This document shows positions 24,651 to 33,312 of a stretch of DNA of 64,000 bases, piece after piece. The position numbers were made by a program, and so were the translations under genes. Source of the DNA: Bacillus rhizoplanae (lineage in GTDB: Bacteria > Bacillota > Bacilli > Bacillales > Bacillaceae_G). A model generated the notes under the pieces. It ran no database searches and was not told the origin of the DNA. It saw only the letters and a list, made by a program, of their open reading frames with translations. The stretch covers positions 62,001-126,000 of the forward strand of contig NZ_CAKJTI010000010.1 in the NCBI RefSeq assembly GCF_917563915.1, given 5' to 3'. Every line of letters begins with the position of its first letter. Within the stretch, counting starts at the first letter, position 1.

Positions 24651-24651
24651 A

Positions 24652-25212
24652 TTATCCTTCAATAATCTCTAACTTCTCCGTAATTGGTGTACGCTCTTTG
24701 CCTTCTGGCGCCTTATCAAAATACCCAACATGTAAAATACCAACAATTCGTTGTCCTTTCGTTAAACCAATTGCTTTCATGAAAGCAGGATTGTAAATAA
24801 GCCCGCCTGTTTTCCAAACAACACCTAATTGCTGTTCCCAAGCTAGGAGCTGGAAGTTTTGCATAAATGCACATACAGCAGCGTAATCTTCATCACGCTG
24901 CGCTTGGCGTGGGTCTTCATCCATATGGATAACAATTTGAGCTGGTGTACTCATAAAACGTTCCGTTAACATTTTTCCGCGTTTTTCTCTTTCTTCTGGT
25001 GAAAAAGAGTTTAAAACAGCGTCTACAAACTTTTTACGGCCATCCCCCAAAAATAATTTACATTTCCACGGCTCGCGGTGCTGATGATTCGGTGCCCATG
25101 TTGCATTATTTAATAGTTCAATTAATAATGCTTTTTCTACTACTTTATTTGTAAAGGTGCGAATAGATCTTCTTTCTTTTATAACATTTGCAATAGAAGT
25201 ATAAGTTGTCAT
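24652..25212 (-). CDS. Nitroreductase family flavoprotein (YdjA-like)
   Basis: The 186-residue single-domain flavoprotein shows IKERRSIRTFTNK at the N-terminus (FMN phosphate-binding arginines), ATWAPNHQHREPWKC, and a C-terminal QRIVGILHVGYF. It should reduce nitro compounds or quinones with NAD(P)H as a dimer; the natural substrate is unknown. GGAGAGGAACAG precedes the start. A bcr1 copy separates it from a promoter region with a strong Fur-box match, suggesting iron control. Confidence 0.88.
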   Translation of the reverse strand: MTTYTSIANVIKERRSIRTFTNKVVEKALLIELLNNATWAPNHQHREPWKCKLFLGDGRKKFVDAVLNSFSPEEREKRGKMLTERFMSTPAQIVIHMDEDPRQAQRDEDYAAVCAFMQNFQLLAWEQQLGVVWKTGGLIYNPAFMKAIGLTKGQRIVGILHVGYFDKAPEGKERTPITEKLEIIEG

Positions 25213-25233
25213 CTGTTCCTCTCCTTCATAATT

Positions 25234-25382
25234 TTATCCCGCTATTCGCGGGCAGTAAGACCTCCACCTCAAGATTCAGAGAAGAGCGAAGAAGATAGGT
25301 GGGAGATAACTGCCCATAAATGCCCGATTGGTTCAATTAACCATCAGTGAGAAAAGCGTCACTAATGGAGATTTCACTTTAT
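25234..25382 (-). repeat. bcr1 repeat in the nitroreductase 5' region
   Basis: Reverse-oriented full copy (TTTATCCCGC ... GATTTCACTTTAT), bounded by ATAAA on both sides. It lies between the Fur-like promoter and the gene, so it would be transcribed as part of the leader. Confidence 0.85.
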
Positions 25383-25405
25383 ATCTATATGTATACGTCA
25401 ATTAT

Positions 25406-25420
25406 TGATAAGGATTATCA
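25406..25420 (-). promoter_or_regulatory. Fur-box-like operator
   Basis: TGATAAGGATTATCA matches the 7-1-7 Fur pattern (TGATAATNATTATCA) at all but one position. On the minus strand TTGAAA lies on its upstream side and AT-rich -10 candidates after it. Confidence 0.65.
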
Positions 25421-25500
25421 TTTTCAATTATAATCTAGTTTCCTCATATAAATCAATATTTAATATCGAAAAACACAATGTGACCATTGCAGTAAAACAA

Positions 25501-25531
25501 AAAATCGCCTTACTTTATGTAAGACGATTTT
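25501..25531 (-). terminator. Terminator of the two-component system
   Basis: AAAATCG(C/T)CTTAC, a five-base loop and its complement, followed on the minus strand by TTTTGTTTTAC. It overlaps the kinase stop. Confidence 0.8.
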
Positions 25532-26940
25532 CATAACCTAGGAAAACGCATGATAAACGTTGTTCCTTTACCTTGTTCACTCTTTACTTCAATCGTTCCA
25601 TTATGCAGTTTCACAAGTTCTTTTACAATCGATAAACCTAATCCAAATTCACCATAACTATTTGTTCTAGATGTATCAGCTTTATAAAAACGCGACCACA
25701 TTGCAGATATTTCTTCTCGTCCCATCCCAATACCAGTATCTTCAATTTCAATAATTGTCATTTGCCCTTCTTCTTTTCCTCGCAGCATAATTGTTCCATT
25801 CTCGGTAAATTGCAGGCTATTTTTTGTGATGTTCAGCAAAATTTGCAGCAGCCGGTCATAGTCAGCATAAACAAATAAACTAGCGGGGACATCAATTCCA
25901 ATTGTATTTTCCTTTTCCTCTGCTTGCAGTTCTAATTGTTCACTGATTACTTCAAAAACTTCTTTTACTTCAATTGCTTCTTTTTGAAGTGTAATTTCAT
26001 TTGAAAGGATTTTTTCATAGTCTAACGTTTCATTAACGAGGCGAATGAGTCGCTTCGTTTCTTGTTCCATCATTTCAAAACAGCGCTGCTTTTTCTCCTC
26101 CGGAATGAGGTCATTTTTCATTCCTTCTACTAAACCATTGATTGTCGTAAGGGGTGTTTTTAATTCATGTGAAACATCAGCAATAAATTGACGCTTTCGC
26201 TTTTCTAAACGATTGATTTCCTTCTGTGCTTTATGAAGCTGCTGCGCCATATTATTAAAATCATTTCCAAGCAAACCGATTTCATCGTATTGTCCAATAG
26301 GAACATGCACATCATACTGACCTTTTGAAATCATTGCTGTCGCCTGGCGAAGACGCTGCACCCGTTTTACTAAAGAGCGCGAGAAAAAGATGCTGACCAC
26401 TAGTACAATCAGAAAAGTAACACCTGCTGCAATTAACAAATATCGATTTAATTCCGTCACAATTTGAAGTGTGCTGTGAATGGGAGCTGTTAACATTACC
26501 CCGCCTTGCAGTTCACCATTTCTCATATACGGAATCGCAACAATTGATACAGGTTGTTCAAACCTGTTCACGTCTCGTTTTATTTGCAATGTTTCGCCAT
26601 GTTGAATTTTCTTCCATTCTGCCTCGCTTAACAATGGATTTTTCTTTACATGAACTGGTGATTGCGTAATTTCTCCCTTTTCATTAAAGATGAAAAACTT
26701 CGTGTCACGTGCATGTAATAGACTAGAAAAATGTTTCAATTTCACAACATGAACGTTCATTTCCTTTTTCTCAAGCTCATCAATAATTTTAGTTCCGTAA
26801 GAAGTAAGCTCGTCTACCTTTGTCCTGTAAGCAAGATTTTCAGCTAAACTTAAAAACATGGCACTTAATAGAATAAATGCAGCAAGTAAAATAAAAATGT
26901 AACTAAATAATAGCTTATAAAAATACTTAATCCTTTTCAC
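25531..26940 (-). CDS. Sensor histidine kinase
   Basis: The 469-residue protein has helix 1, an external domain of about 130 residues (PAS/Cache-like by position), helix 2, HAMP, phospho-acceptor FIADVSHELKTPLTTINGL and an ATPase domain with EDTGIGMG and FGLGLSI. The start is GTG 26940, inside the end of the regulator gene (14-base overlap), so the pair is translationally coupled. The signal is not readable. The divergent secreted protein at 27.8 kb is the most likely target. Confidence 0.9.
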   Translation of the reverse strand: MKRIKYFYKLLFSYIFILLAAFILLSAMFLSLAENLAYRTKVDELTSYGTKIIDELEKKEMNVHVVKLKHFSSLLHARDTKFFIFNEKGEITQSPVHVKKNPLLSEAEWKKIQHGETLQIKRDVNRFEQPVSIVAIPYMRNGELQGGVMLTAPIHSTLQIVTELNRYLLIAAGVTFLIVLVVSIFFSRSLVKRVQRLRQATAMISKGQYDVHVPIGQYDEIGLLGNDFNNMAQQLHKAQKEINRLEKRKRQFIADVSHELKTPLTTINGLVEGMKNDLIPEEKKQRCFEMMEQETKRLIRLVNETLDYEKILSNEITLQKEAIEVKEVFEVISEQLELQAEEKENTIGIDVPASLFVYADYDRLLQILLNITKNSLQFTENGTIMLRGKEEGQMTIIEIEDTGIGMGREEISAMWSRFYKADTSRTNSYGEFGLGLSIVKELVKLHNGTIEVKSEQGKGTTFIMRFPRL

Positions 26941-27613
26941 AGCCAGCTACCACTTCATCAAATTTATAACCAACGCCCCAAACGGTATGAATCCATATAT
27001 GCGAGTCAGTGCTAATTTTTTTACGAAGCCGCTTAATATGTACATCCACCGTTCGTTCGTCTCCGTAAAATTGATATCCCCAAATACGTTCTAAGAGCTG
27101 TTCACGACGAAATACTTGGCGCGGGTGCTTCGTGAAAAAAACGAGCAACTCAAATTCTTTTGGCGTTAAATTTCCCACTTTCTCACCGTCTAAAAATACT
27201 TCTCTTGTTTCTTCATTAATATGAAAATGATTTATTTGATTTTTCACCTGTTTTTTTGATAAACGGCGTACAACTGCCTTCATCCTTGCGATTAACGTGA
27301 GCGGACTAAACGGCTTCGTAACATAATCGTCTGCCCCAATTTCTAATCCTAGTACTTGATCAGCTTCACTATCTTTTGCCGTTAACATGATGATAGGAAC
27401 ATCACTGCTTTCTCTTATTTTTTGACACAGTTTTATACCATCCATGCCCGGAATCATCCAATCTACAATAAGCAAATCCCACTCTTTCTTTTGAAACAAT
27501 GAATATGCTTCTAAACCATCTGCGACAAATGTTGTTTGAAAGTCTTCTTTCATAAAAAACATTTCAAGCATTGAACACACGCTCTCATTATCCTCTACAA
27601 TTAATACATGCAT
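26927..27613 (-). CDS. OmpR-family response regulator
   Basis: I choose ATG 27613 (MHVLIVEDNE) with GGAGAA nine bases upstream, giving 228 residues; the frame is open upstream to 27679. Receiver domain: phospho-acceptor Asp in LLIVDWMIPGMDG, Thr in MLTAKDSE, Lys in VTKPFSP. DNA-binding winged helix: LTPKEFELLVFFTKHPRQVFRREQLLERIWGY and RTVDVHIKRLRKKI. It pairs with the overlapping kinase gene. Confidence 0.92.
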   Translation of the reverse strand: MHVLIVEDNESVCSMLEMFFMKEDFQTTFVADGLEAYSLFQKKEWDLLIVDWMIPGMDGIKLCQKIRESSDVPIIMLTAKDSEADQVLGLEIGADDYVTKPFSPLTLIARMKAVVRRLSKKQVKNQINHFHINEETREVFLDGEKVGNLTPKEFELLVFFTKHPRQVFRREQLLERIWGYQFYGDERTVDVHIKRLRKKISTDSHIWIHTVWGVGYKFDEVVAGCEKD

Positions 27614-27723
27614 CGCAGCATCTTCTCCATTCATTGGAATCTTTTTCTCCATTTTAAAACTCTTATCATATGGAAACAACTTTCTACTTCTCTTTTCTTT
27701 CTTACATATTAAAACATAATTTG

Positions 27724-27743
27724 TTCATAGTTTTGTCATACTT
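27724..27743 (+). promoter_or_regulatory. Direct repeat upstream of the secreted protein gene
   Basis: TTCATAGTT and GTCATACTT repeat with an 11-base period between the divergent regulator and the secreted protein gene, the spacing used by OmpR-type regulators. TTGTCA with TATAAC about 18 bases later is a possible promoter. Confidence 0.45.
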
Positions 27744-27796
27744 TTTGGATAAGCTATATAACGCAAGCAGTTTACTACTTATAGGAGTGATGAAAC

Positions 27797-28420
27797 ATGA
27801 AGAAAAAGCTAGTAACAGGAATGTTAGCGGTATCATTATTATGCGGAGCAACATCGCTAACGGCATACGCTTCTACCGATAGCTCGCAATCAGAAACAAA
27901 ACAAGAAACGAAACAGGTAGCGAAGCACCACAAATTCATCTCTGAAGAACAATACAAATCATTAACAGAAAAAGGATATAAAAAGCATGAGATTTGGAAA
28001 GCGGCACGCATTGCAAAGTTAAGTGGCAAAGATATTAATGCTGTATTAGAGTACTATAAGCAAAAGCATACATGGAAAGAAACTGCGCAGCACTTTGGCG
28101 TTGATCCAAAGAAACTTCATAAATTTCATAAACATCATATGAGTAAAGAAATGGAAGGAAAACTGTTACAAAAAGTAGCAGAGATGCAAAAGTCTACTCC
28201 AGATCAAGTGAAACAAACAATGCGTGACTATGAAGTATCTTTATTCCATCTCGCTGTACTCAACATCATTTCCCAAAAAAGTAATACACCATTAAATGAC
28301 GTATTAAAAATGAAAAAAGACGGTATGAATGTAAAACAAATTGCTGAAAAATTAAATGTAAAAAAAGAGGATATTAAAACAGAAATGAAAAAATTAAAAG
28401 CATCCTTGAAAGCGGAATAA
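27797..28420 (+). CDS. Secreted Lys/His-rich helical protein of unknown function
   Basis: The 207-residue product has a clear signal peptide (MKKKLVTGMLAVSLLCGATS, cleavage after AYA near residue 26). The mature part is rich in Lys, His and Glu and predicted all-helical, with several short units resembling tri-helical repeats: ISEEQYKSLTEKGYKKHEI, WKETAQHFGVDPKKLHKFH and LNDVLKMKKDGMNVKQIAEK. I do not recognise a family. AGGAGTG precedes the ATG. It is divergent from a two-component system and probably controlled by it; an envelope stress or chaperone-like role is a guess. Confidence 0.75.
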   Translation: MKKKLVTGMLAVSLLCGATSLTAYASTDSSQSETKQETKQVAKHHKFISEEQYKSLTEKGYKKHEIWKAARIAKLSGKDINAVLEYYKQKHTWKETAQHFGVDPKKLHKFHKHHMSKEMEGKLLQKVAEMQKSTPDQVKQTMRDYEVSLFHLAVLNIISQKSNTPLNDVLKMKKDGMNVKQIAEKLNVKKEDIKTEMKKLKASLKAE

Positions 28421-28433
28421 GCAAAATAAACAT

Positions 28434-28469
28434 AAATAAGGAAGAAGCAAATTTGCTTCTTCCTTATTT
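28434..28469 (+). terminator. Terminator after the secreted protein gene
   Basis: Perfect palindrome AAATAAGGAAGAAGC / GCTTCTTCCTTATTT. Confidence 0.88.
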
Positions 28470-28533
28470 ACATAAAACAACGATTTAATAGTCATTGTTC
28501 TCACATGCCAAGTGCATATCTTCGCCCCCAAGG

Positions 28534-28690
28534 TAAAGTGAAACTTCCAGCAGTGGGGATTTTCTTCATCCCCCATTGCTGGTTAGTGGAACCAATCGGG
28601 CTTTTACGGGCAGTTATCCCCCACCTATCCTCTTCGCTTTTCTCTGCATCTTGAGGTGGGGGATCTTACTGCCCGTTAATGCGGGATAAG
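28534..28690 (+). repeat. bcr1 repeat, full length
   Basis: Complete copy from TAAAGTGAAACTTCC to CCCGTTAATGCGGGATAA with hairpin GCAGTGGGG/CCCCCATTGC and the GGTGGGGGATCTTACTGCCCG block. Good reference copy for the consensus in this window. Confidence 0.9.
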
Positions 28691-28835
28691 ACTTCCAGCA
28701 ATAAAATTCCCTCTACTATTAATATGGAAACATCTCGAATATTCCAACCTATTTTTCATATATCTTCTCGTATAATTTTTCATTTTTCCCCCAAAATAAC
28801 AGAAGCACTTCAAACACCGAAAAGAGGTGAACCCT

Positions 28836-30362
28836 ATGTTTCGTTTACAGTTCGGACAAAAAGAAGCGAAACAACAAGTGAACGAAAAAAATAATTGTTC
28901 CATACCAGAATTTATCGAAAAGATGAAACAATCTATGGATTTTCTGCATTTCAATATAACAGATGATGGGAATTTATGTATATTTTATATCAAATCAGTA
29001 TCAGAAGAAGTTGTACTAAAACATTATATTCTTTCTCCTATAAAAAGACGGCTAGCAAACATTGAAAAAATAGAAGATTTACCTAACATTATCCCAATTG
29101 AAGAAATTATCTTATCTCCTTCTATAGAGGAGATTCGTGAAAAATTATTAGGTGGATTTATATTAATACAGCTTCAAAATTCCTCACAAAAGGATAATTA
29201 TGCTCTAATTCGTGCCGAAAGTACAGTTCCAGGTAGTCGTATATATAATGATACTGAAAATGAATATAGTGTTGTTGGACCGAAAGTTGGATTTGTTGAA
29301 AGTCTCGATGTCAATCTTCATTTATTGAGAAAAGGCGTTGTAACAGAAAATCTTATCTTTAAAGAAGTTACAGTTGGGTCTATATCAAAAACACAGCTTG
29401 CTGTTGGTTACCTCGACGGGATTACAAATAAACAACATGTCAACACTGTAATGCAACGGTTACAAGATATTGATTTTGATATTCCATTTGACGCAACATT
29501 AGTTGAACAACTCATTAGTGATAATAGTAATTCACTCTTTCCGCTTCTGTTATCTACAGAGCGCTTAGATCGCGCTATGTACGCATTACTAGCTGGGCAA
29601 GTACTCATTTTAACAAATGGTTCTCCTTATATTTTGGCTGGCCCAACAAATTTATTTGACTTCTTTGTTTCACCAGAAGATTATTATTTACCGTGGATTA
29701 TTGGATCATTTTTTCGTTTTATTCGATTTTTCGGAGCTTTATTCTCTATTTTTTCTTCAGCGATTTATACAGCTGTTTTAACATATCATTATCAAATGAT
29801 TCCAACAGATCTAGTAGGCCCTATTATTTTCTCTAGAGCAAATGTCCCTTTTCCGCCTGTATTAGAAGTTCTTTTTTTAGAAATTACGATTGAATTATTA
29901 CGAGAAGCGGGAGCACGCTTACCGCCAAAGATTGGACAAACGCTTGGTATCGTCGGTGGCATTGTCATCGGGCAAGCAACAGTGGAGGCTGCTTTGACAA
30001 GTACAATTTTACTCATTGCCGTTGCTCTATCAGCACTCGCTGCTTTTACAACACCAACAATTAAAATGTCTAACACGATTCGTATCCTACGATTTCCACT
30101 TATTATATTAGCTAGTATGATGGGGGGTCTCGGTTTAATAATTGGTTTTACTCTTATTTTGGCTCACTTAATTCGTTTAAAATCACTTGGTTCACCTTAC
30201 TTATTACCACTTTATCCATTTAGGGGTATTGGTTCATCGGAAGCATTTGTCCGCTATCCGTTCAGTATGTCAGCAAAGCGCCCTTCTCACCTCCGACCAA
30301 TTTCAAACTGGCGCTTTAGTCCGAAGAAAGCGAAAACAAAACAGAATGGTGACAAAACATGA
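28836..30362 (+). CDS. Spore germinant receptor A subunit (GerA family)
   Basis: The start is ATG 28836 with GAGGTG six bases upstream, giving 508 residues. The N-terminal soluble domain contains ENEYSVVGPKVGFVESLDVN-like sequence typical of GerA (residues about 150-170), followed by LPPKIGQTLGIVGG and membrane helices, ending in a basic tail. With the C and B subunits it forms a receptor in the spore inner membrane that responds to amino acids or nucleosides. The A-C-B gene order occurs in the gerK, gerL and gerR operons of the group; I cannot tell which one this is. Expression in the forespore under sigma-G is expected. Confidence 0.93.
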   Translation: MFRLQFGQKEAKQQVNEKNNCSIPEFIEKMKQSMDFLHFNITDDGNLCIFYIKSVSEEVVLKHYILSPIKRRLANIEKIEDLPNIIPIEEIILSPSIEEIREKLLGGFILIQLQNSSQKDNYALIRAESTVPGSRIYNDTENEYSVVGPKVGFVESLDVNLHLLRKGVVTENLIFKEVTVGSISKTQLAVGYLDGITNKQHVNTVMQRLQDIDFDIPFDATLVEQLISDNSNSLFPLLLSTERLDRAMYALLAGQVLILTNGSPYILAGPTNLFDFFVSPEDYYLPWIIGSFFRFIRFFGALFSIFSSAIYTAVLTYHYQMIPTDLVGPIIFSRANVPFPPVLEVLFLEITIELLREAGARLPPKIGQTLGIVGGIVIGQATVEAALTSTILLIAVALSALAAFTTPTIKMSNTIRILRFPLIILASMMGGLGLIIGFTLILAHLIRLKSLGSPYLLPLYPFRGIGSSEAFVRYPFSMSAKRPSHLRPISNWRFSPKKAKTKQNGDKT

Positions 30363-31441
30363 GATATTTTTTCTTTCCATTCCTTATATGCTTACTATTT
30401 TTTCTTTCTAGTTGTGCACAATCACAAATTGTAGATGAAATGCGAATTGTTCATACTGTTGGATTTGATCTCACTCCAGATAAAAAAATTAAAGGAACTA
30501 TTATATACCCTGTTTACAATCTTGGGAAAAATAAAACCCCAAAAACATTATCATCAGTCGGACGCTCAGGAGAGGTAGTAGCAGCTAATTTAGCTGCCAA
30601 ATCTCCTCACAAGATAGTAGTAGGTCAAACACGAATGATTGTGTTTGGATCAAGTTTAAATAAACAGGGAATTTCAAATATAATTGGAAATTTGCAACGC
30701 GATCCAAATATTGGACGAGATGTACAAATTGCAATTGTGGATGGCACAGCAGAACAATTACTAAAACATACAGTAAAAAACGGATCTCTATATTTATCAG
30801 AACTAATTGATCAAAATGTTGCAAACGAAAGTATACCGACAACAAATTTACACGTTTTTCTATATAATTATTTCTCATTTGGATGTGATCCTTTTCTTCC
30901 CTACATCCGAATAGATGGTGAAGATTCTGCTTCTCTTCAAGGCCTTGCATTTTTAAAAAAAGATAAAATTATGATGTATGCGAATAATGAAGACTCATTT
31001 TTAATCAAATTAATTATGAATCCAATTAAAAATGGACGATACGAGGTGAATATACAAAGAGGAAAAAACAAAGGTGTTGCTGTCATTCACAGCTTATCGG
31101 GAAATAGCACCTATCATATTACAGATAACAATTCTTCACCTAAAGTAGAAATTAAAGTGAAACTAAATGGTTTAATTAAAGATTCTCCTAGCTGGATTAA
31201 TTTAGAAAACTCTAAAAATATCTCTTATATTGAAGCACAATTACAAGAAAATATTGAGAAGCATTTAACGGCACTCATCAGTCAATTTCAAAATAAAAAC
31301 ATAGATCCACTTGGAGTTCGTGATCAAATTAGAAGTCACTCTAGAAAGTGGAATATGAAACAACTTTCAAACATGTATCCATCTATAGATGTTTCTGTAA
31401 AAGCAAAAGTCAACATTGTACAATCTGGAATCGGAGAATGA
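30359..31441 (+). CDS. Spore germinant receptor C subunit, lipoprotein (Ger(x)C)
   Basis: The 360-residue protein begins with a lipoprotein signal ending in FLSSCAQ, the cysteine being acylated. It then has the GerC domain with IVHTVGFDL, VVGQTRMIVFGSSL and PFLPYIRI. Its ATG overlaps the A subunit stop by four bases (ATGA). GerC subunits are anchored on the outer face of the spore inner membrane. Confidence 0.93.
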   Translation: MRYFFFPFLICLLFFLSSCAQSQIVDEMRIVHTVGFDLTPDKKIKGTIIYPVYNLGKNKTPKTLSSVGRSGEVVAANLAAKSPHKIVVGQTRMIVFGSSLNKQGISNIIGNLQRDPNIGRDVQIAIVDGTAEQLLKHTVKNGSLYLSELIDQNVANESIPTTNLHVFLYNYFSFGCDPFLPYIRIDGEDSASLQGLAFLKKDKIMMYANNEDSFLIKLIMNPIKNGRYEVNIQRGKNKGVAVIHSLSGNSTYHITDNNSSPKVEIKVKLNGLIKDSPSWINLENSKNISYIEAQLQENIEKHLTALISQFQNKNIDPLGVRDQIRSHSRKWNMKQLSNMYPSIDVSVKAKVNIVQSGIGE

Positions 31442-31454
31442 GGAGGAGAAAAAA

Positions 31455-32546
31455 ATGAATCTACATAGCAAAGAATTTACAGTTTCTCCTTATTTTACGT
31501 TTTTTTTAATTCACTCTCTTCAAATAGGAGTAGGAATTTTAGGCTTTCAGCGTATTATTATTAAACATGCTGGCTATGATGCTTGGATTTCTATTATCAT
31601 CATGGGAGTCATTACACATGTCGTTTTATTTTGTATGCTTAAAATGCTTGAAAAAGATAATGATTTAATTAACATTCATACTACATGCTTCGGAAAATGG
31701 CTAGGCAAAGTCTTTACAATATTTTTTATGCTATATTACGGACTATCTTGTCTTACTATCTTTCGAACATATATTGAAGTTGTTCAAGTATGGGTATTTC
31801 CTACTATAAAATTATGGCAAGTCGGGCTTATTATTTTATTCGTCGTGTACTACATTTTAAGTGGAGGATTTCGCTCTATAACAGGGATATGTTTTTTGGG
31901 CGTTATCTTGCCTCTTTTAATACTTACTTTTTTCATTTTCCCACTTAAATACGCTCATTTCCGTAATATTTTACCTGTTTTCACTCACTCTTTTTCCGAT
32001 ATTATGCTATCAGCAAAGCAGGCTTCGTTAGAATTTCTAGGATTTGAAGCATTACTCATGTTTTATCCATTTATTGAAAAAGGAAAAGGCGTAAAGCGGT
32101 GGGCACATTTTAGCATTTTTTTTACAACCTTGCTATATGTGTTTGTAGCCTTGCTATCATTTGTTTATTTCAGTGAAGGTCTGCTGCAGCATACAGTATG
32201 GGGAACATTAACGATGTTCAAAATCATTAAAATCCCTTTTATTCAGCGATTTGAATACGTGATTATCTTCCTTTGGTTTCTCATCATTTTACCGAATCTT
32301 TGCTTAACAACATGGGCTTCTTGCCAAGCTGCACACCGTTCTTTTCAGCTGCCATTTAAGGTTGCTTTTCCAATATTTATTGGAATCATTTATATTAGCT
32401 CCTTATTTTTTATGAACCGTGAATCCATCAATACATTAAATACTTACACTTCTAAAATTGGATTGTATTTAATATATGTTTATATACCTGTCCTTTTTGT
32501 TTGGCACTATTTTTGTTATCGTTTGAAAAATAAAGCTACCTCGTAG
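31455..32546 (+). CDS. Spore germinant receptor B subunit, APC-like permease
   Basis: From ATG 31455 (AGGAGGAG upstream) the protein has 363 residues and ten helices of the amino acid permease fold used by GerB subunits (SLQIGVGILGFQR, WISIIIMGVITHV, WVFPTIKLWQVGLI). It is thought to bind germinant. It is the last gene of the operon, 13 bases after the C subunit. Confidence 0.92.
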   Translation: MNLHSKEFTVSPYFTFFLIHSLQIGVGILGFQRIIIKHAGYDAWISIIIMGVITHVVLFCMLKMLEKDNDLINIHTTCFGKWLGKVFTIFFMLYYGLSCLTIFRTYIEVVQVWVFPTIKLWQVGLIILFVVYYILSGGFRSITGICFLGVILPLLILTFFIFPLKYAHFRNILPVFTHSFSDIMLSAKQASLEFLGFEALLMFYPFIEKGKGVKRWAHFSIFFTTLLYVFVALLSFVYFSEGLLQHTVWGTLTMFKIIKIPFIQRFEYVIIFLWFLIILPNLCLTTWASCQAAHRSFQLPFKVAFPIFIGIIYISSLFFMNRESINTLNTYTSKIGLYLIYVYIPVLFVWHYFCYRLKNKATS

Positions 32547-32604
32547 GAAATAATTAGGGAATCTGTTACAATTTTAGTAAAATTAAAATAAAGGAGAAAT
32601 GCTA

Positions 32605-33168
32605 ATGAAAAAGCCGCTTTTGTTATGTTGTATGACAGGAATACTTGCCTTCACGATGATAGGCTGTAACAATGATGAACATAAACAACCAGCAAAAGAA
32701 ACAAGTTCCACCACTTCATCACATGAACATAAACAACCAGCAAAAGAAACAGGTTCCTCCACTTCATCACATGAACATCATCCAGAGCAAAGGGATATCG
32801 CCGAAACAACAAAAGGAATCGATACGCTCCCTTCTTTTTTATCTGAACATGATGCGCAAATAAAACAAGTTTATGCTGTAGCAGCACAACACGCTGAATT
32901 ACTTCAATGGATTCCATGCTACTGCGGGTGTGGTGAGAGTGTCGGACATAAAAGTAATAAAAACTGCTTCATTCGTGAAATCAAAAAAAATGGTCAAGTT
33001 GTTTGGGACTCTCATGCAACAACTTGTGTAAATTGTCTACAGATTGCACTTGAATCAGCAAGATTACAAGAAAAAGGTAAATCACCACTTGAAATTCGAA
33101 ACTACATCGATAATAAATATAAGGAAGGATATGCGAAACCAACACCTACTCCAATGCCAAAATCATAA
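32605..33168 (+). CDS. PCYCGC-motif lipoprotein with duplicated His-rich segment
   Basis: From ATG 32605 (AGGAG eight bases upstream) there are 187 residues. A lipoprotein signal ends in MIGCNN. The linker has a 16-residue unit EHKQPAKETSSTTSSH repeated twice and then a partial third, giving His-rich spacing. The core domain holds WIPCYCGCGE, a later NCF and CVNC, the cysteine set of the PCYCGC family, suggesting metal or disulfide chemistry on the outer membrane face. Function is not known to me. It follows the germination operon by 58 bases with its own ribosome site. Confidence 0.85.
   Translation: MKKPLLLCCMTGILAFTMIGCNNDEHKQPAKETSSTTSSHEHKQPAKETGSSTSSHEHHPEQRDIAETTKGIDTLPSFLSEHDAQIKQVYAVAAQHAELLQWIPCYCGCGESVGHKSNKNCFIREIKKNGQVVWDSHATTCVNCLQIALESARLQEKGKSPLEIRNYIDNKYKEGYAKPTPTPMPKS
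32677..32772 (+). repeat. Two 48-base direct repeats inside the PCYCGC gene
   Basis: 32677-32724 and 32725-32772 differ at only a few bases and encode the repeated 16-residue linker. Copy number may vary between strains. Confidence 0.9.
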
Positions 33169-33176
33169 AGGCGCTA

Positions 33177-33312
33177 TCCGCCAATCAGGCTTTTATAATA
33201 CATTAAAATATTCCCCATTTGAACGAAATAAAAAAACGAGGGAGATAATCCCTCGCTTTTTATTTCGTTCAAATGGGCAGTAAGACCCCCACTGACGGAA
33301 GTTTCATTTTAT
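33177..33312 (-). repeat. Rearranged bcr1-like element containing a long hairpin
   Basis: CCAATCAGGCTTTTATA at 33183 and GGGCAGTAAGACCCCCACTGACGGAAGTTTCATTTTAT at 33274-33312 are bcr1 end sequences. Between them is a near-perfect inverted repeat (about 29 bases per arm, 33212-33275) not found in other copies. The right boundary supplies the stop codon of ydbT. Confidence 0.65.
33212..33275. terminator. Long hairpin, probable bidirectional terminator
   Basis: CCATTTGAACGAAATAAA pairs with TTTATTTCGTTCAAATGG; the core AACGAGGGAG/TCCCTCGCTTTTT gives a strong stem with T-rich flank. It separates the convergent PCYCGC and ydbT genes. Confidence 0.75.
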
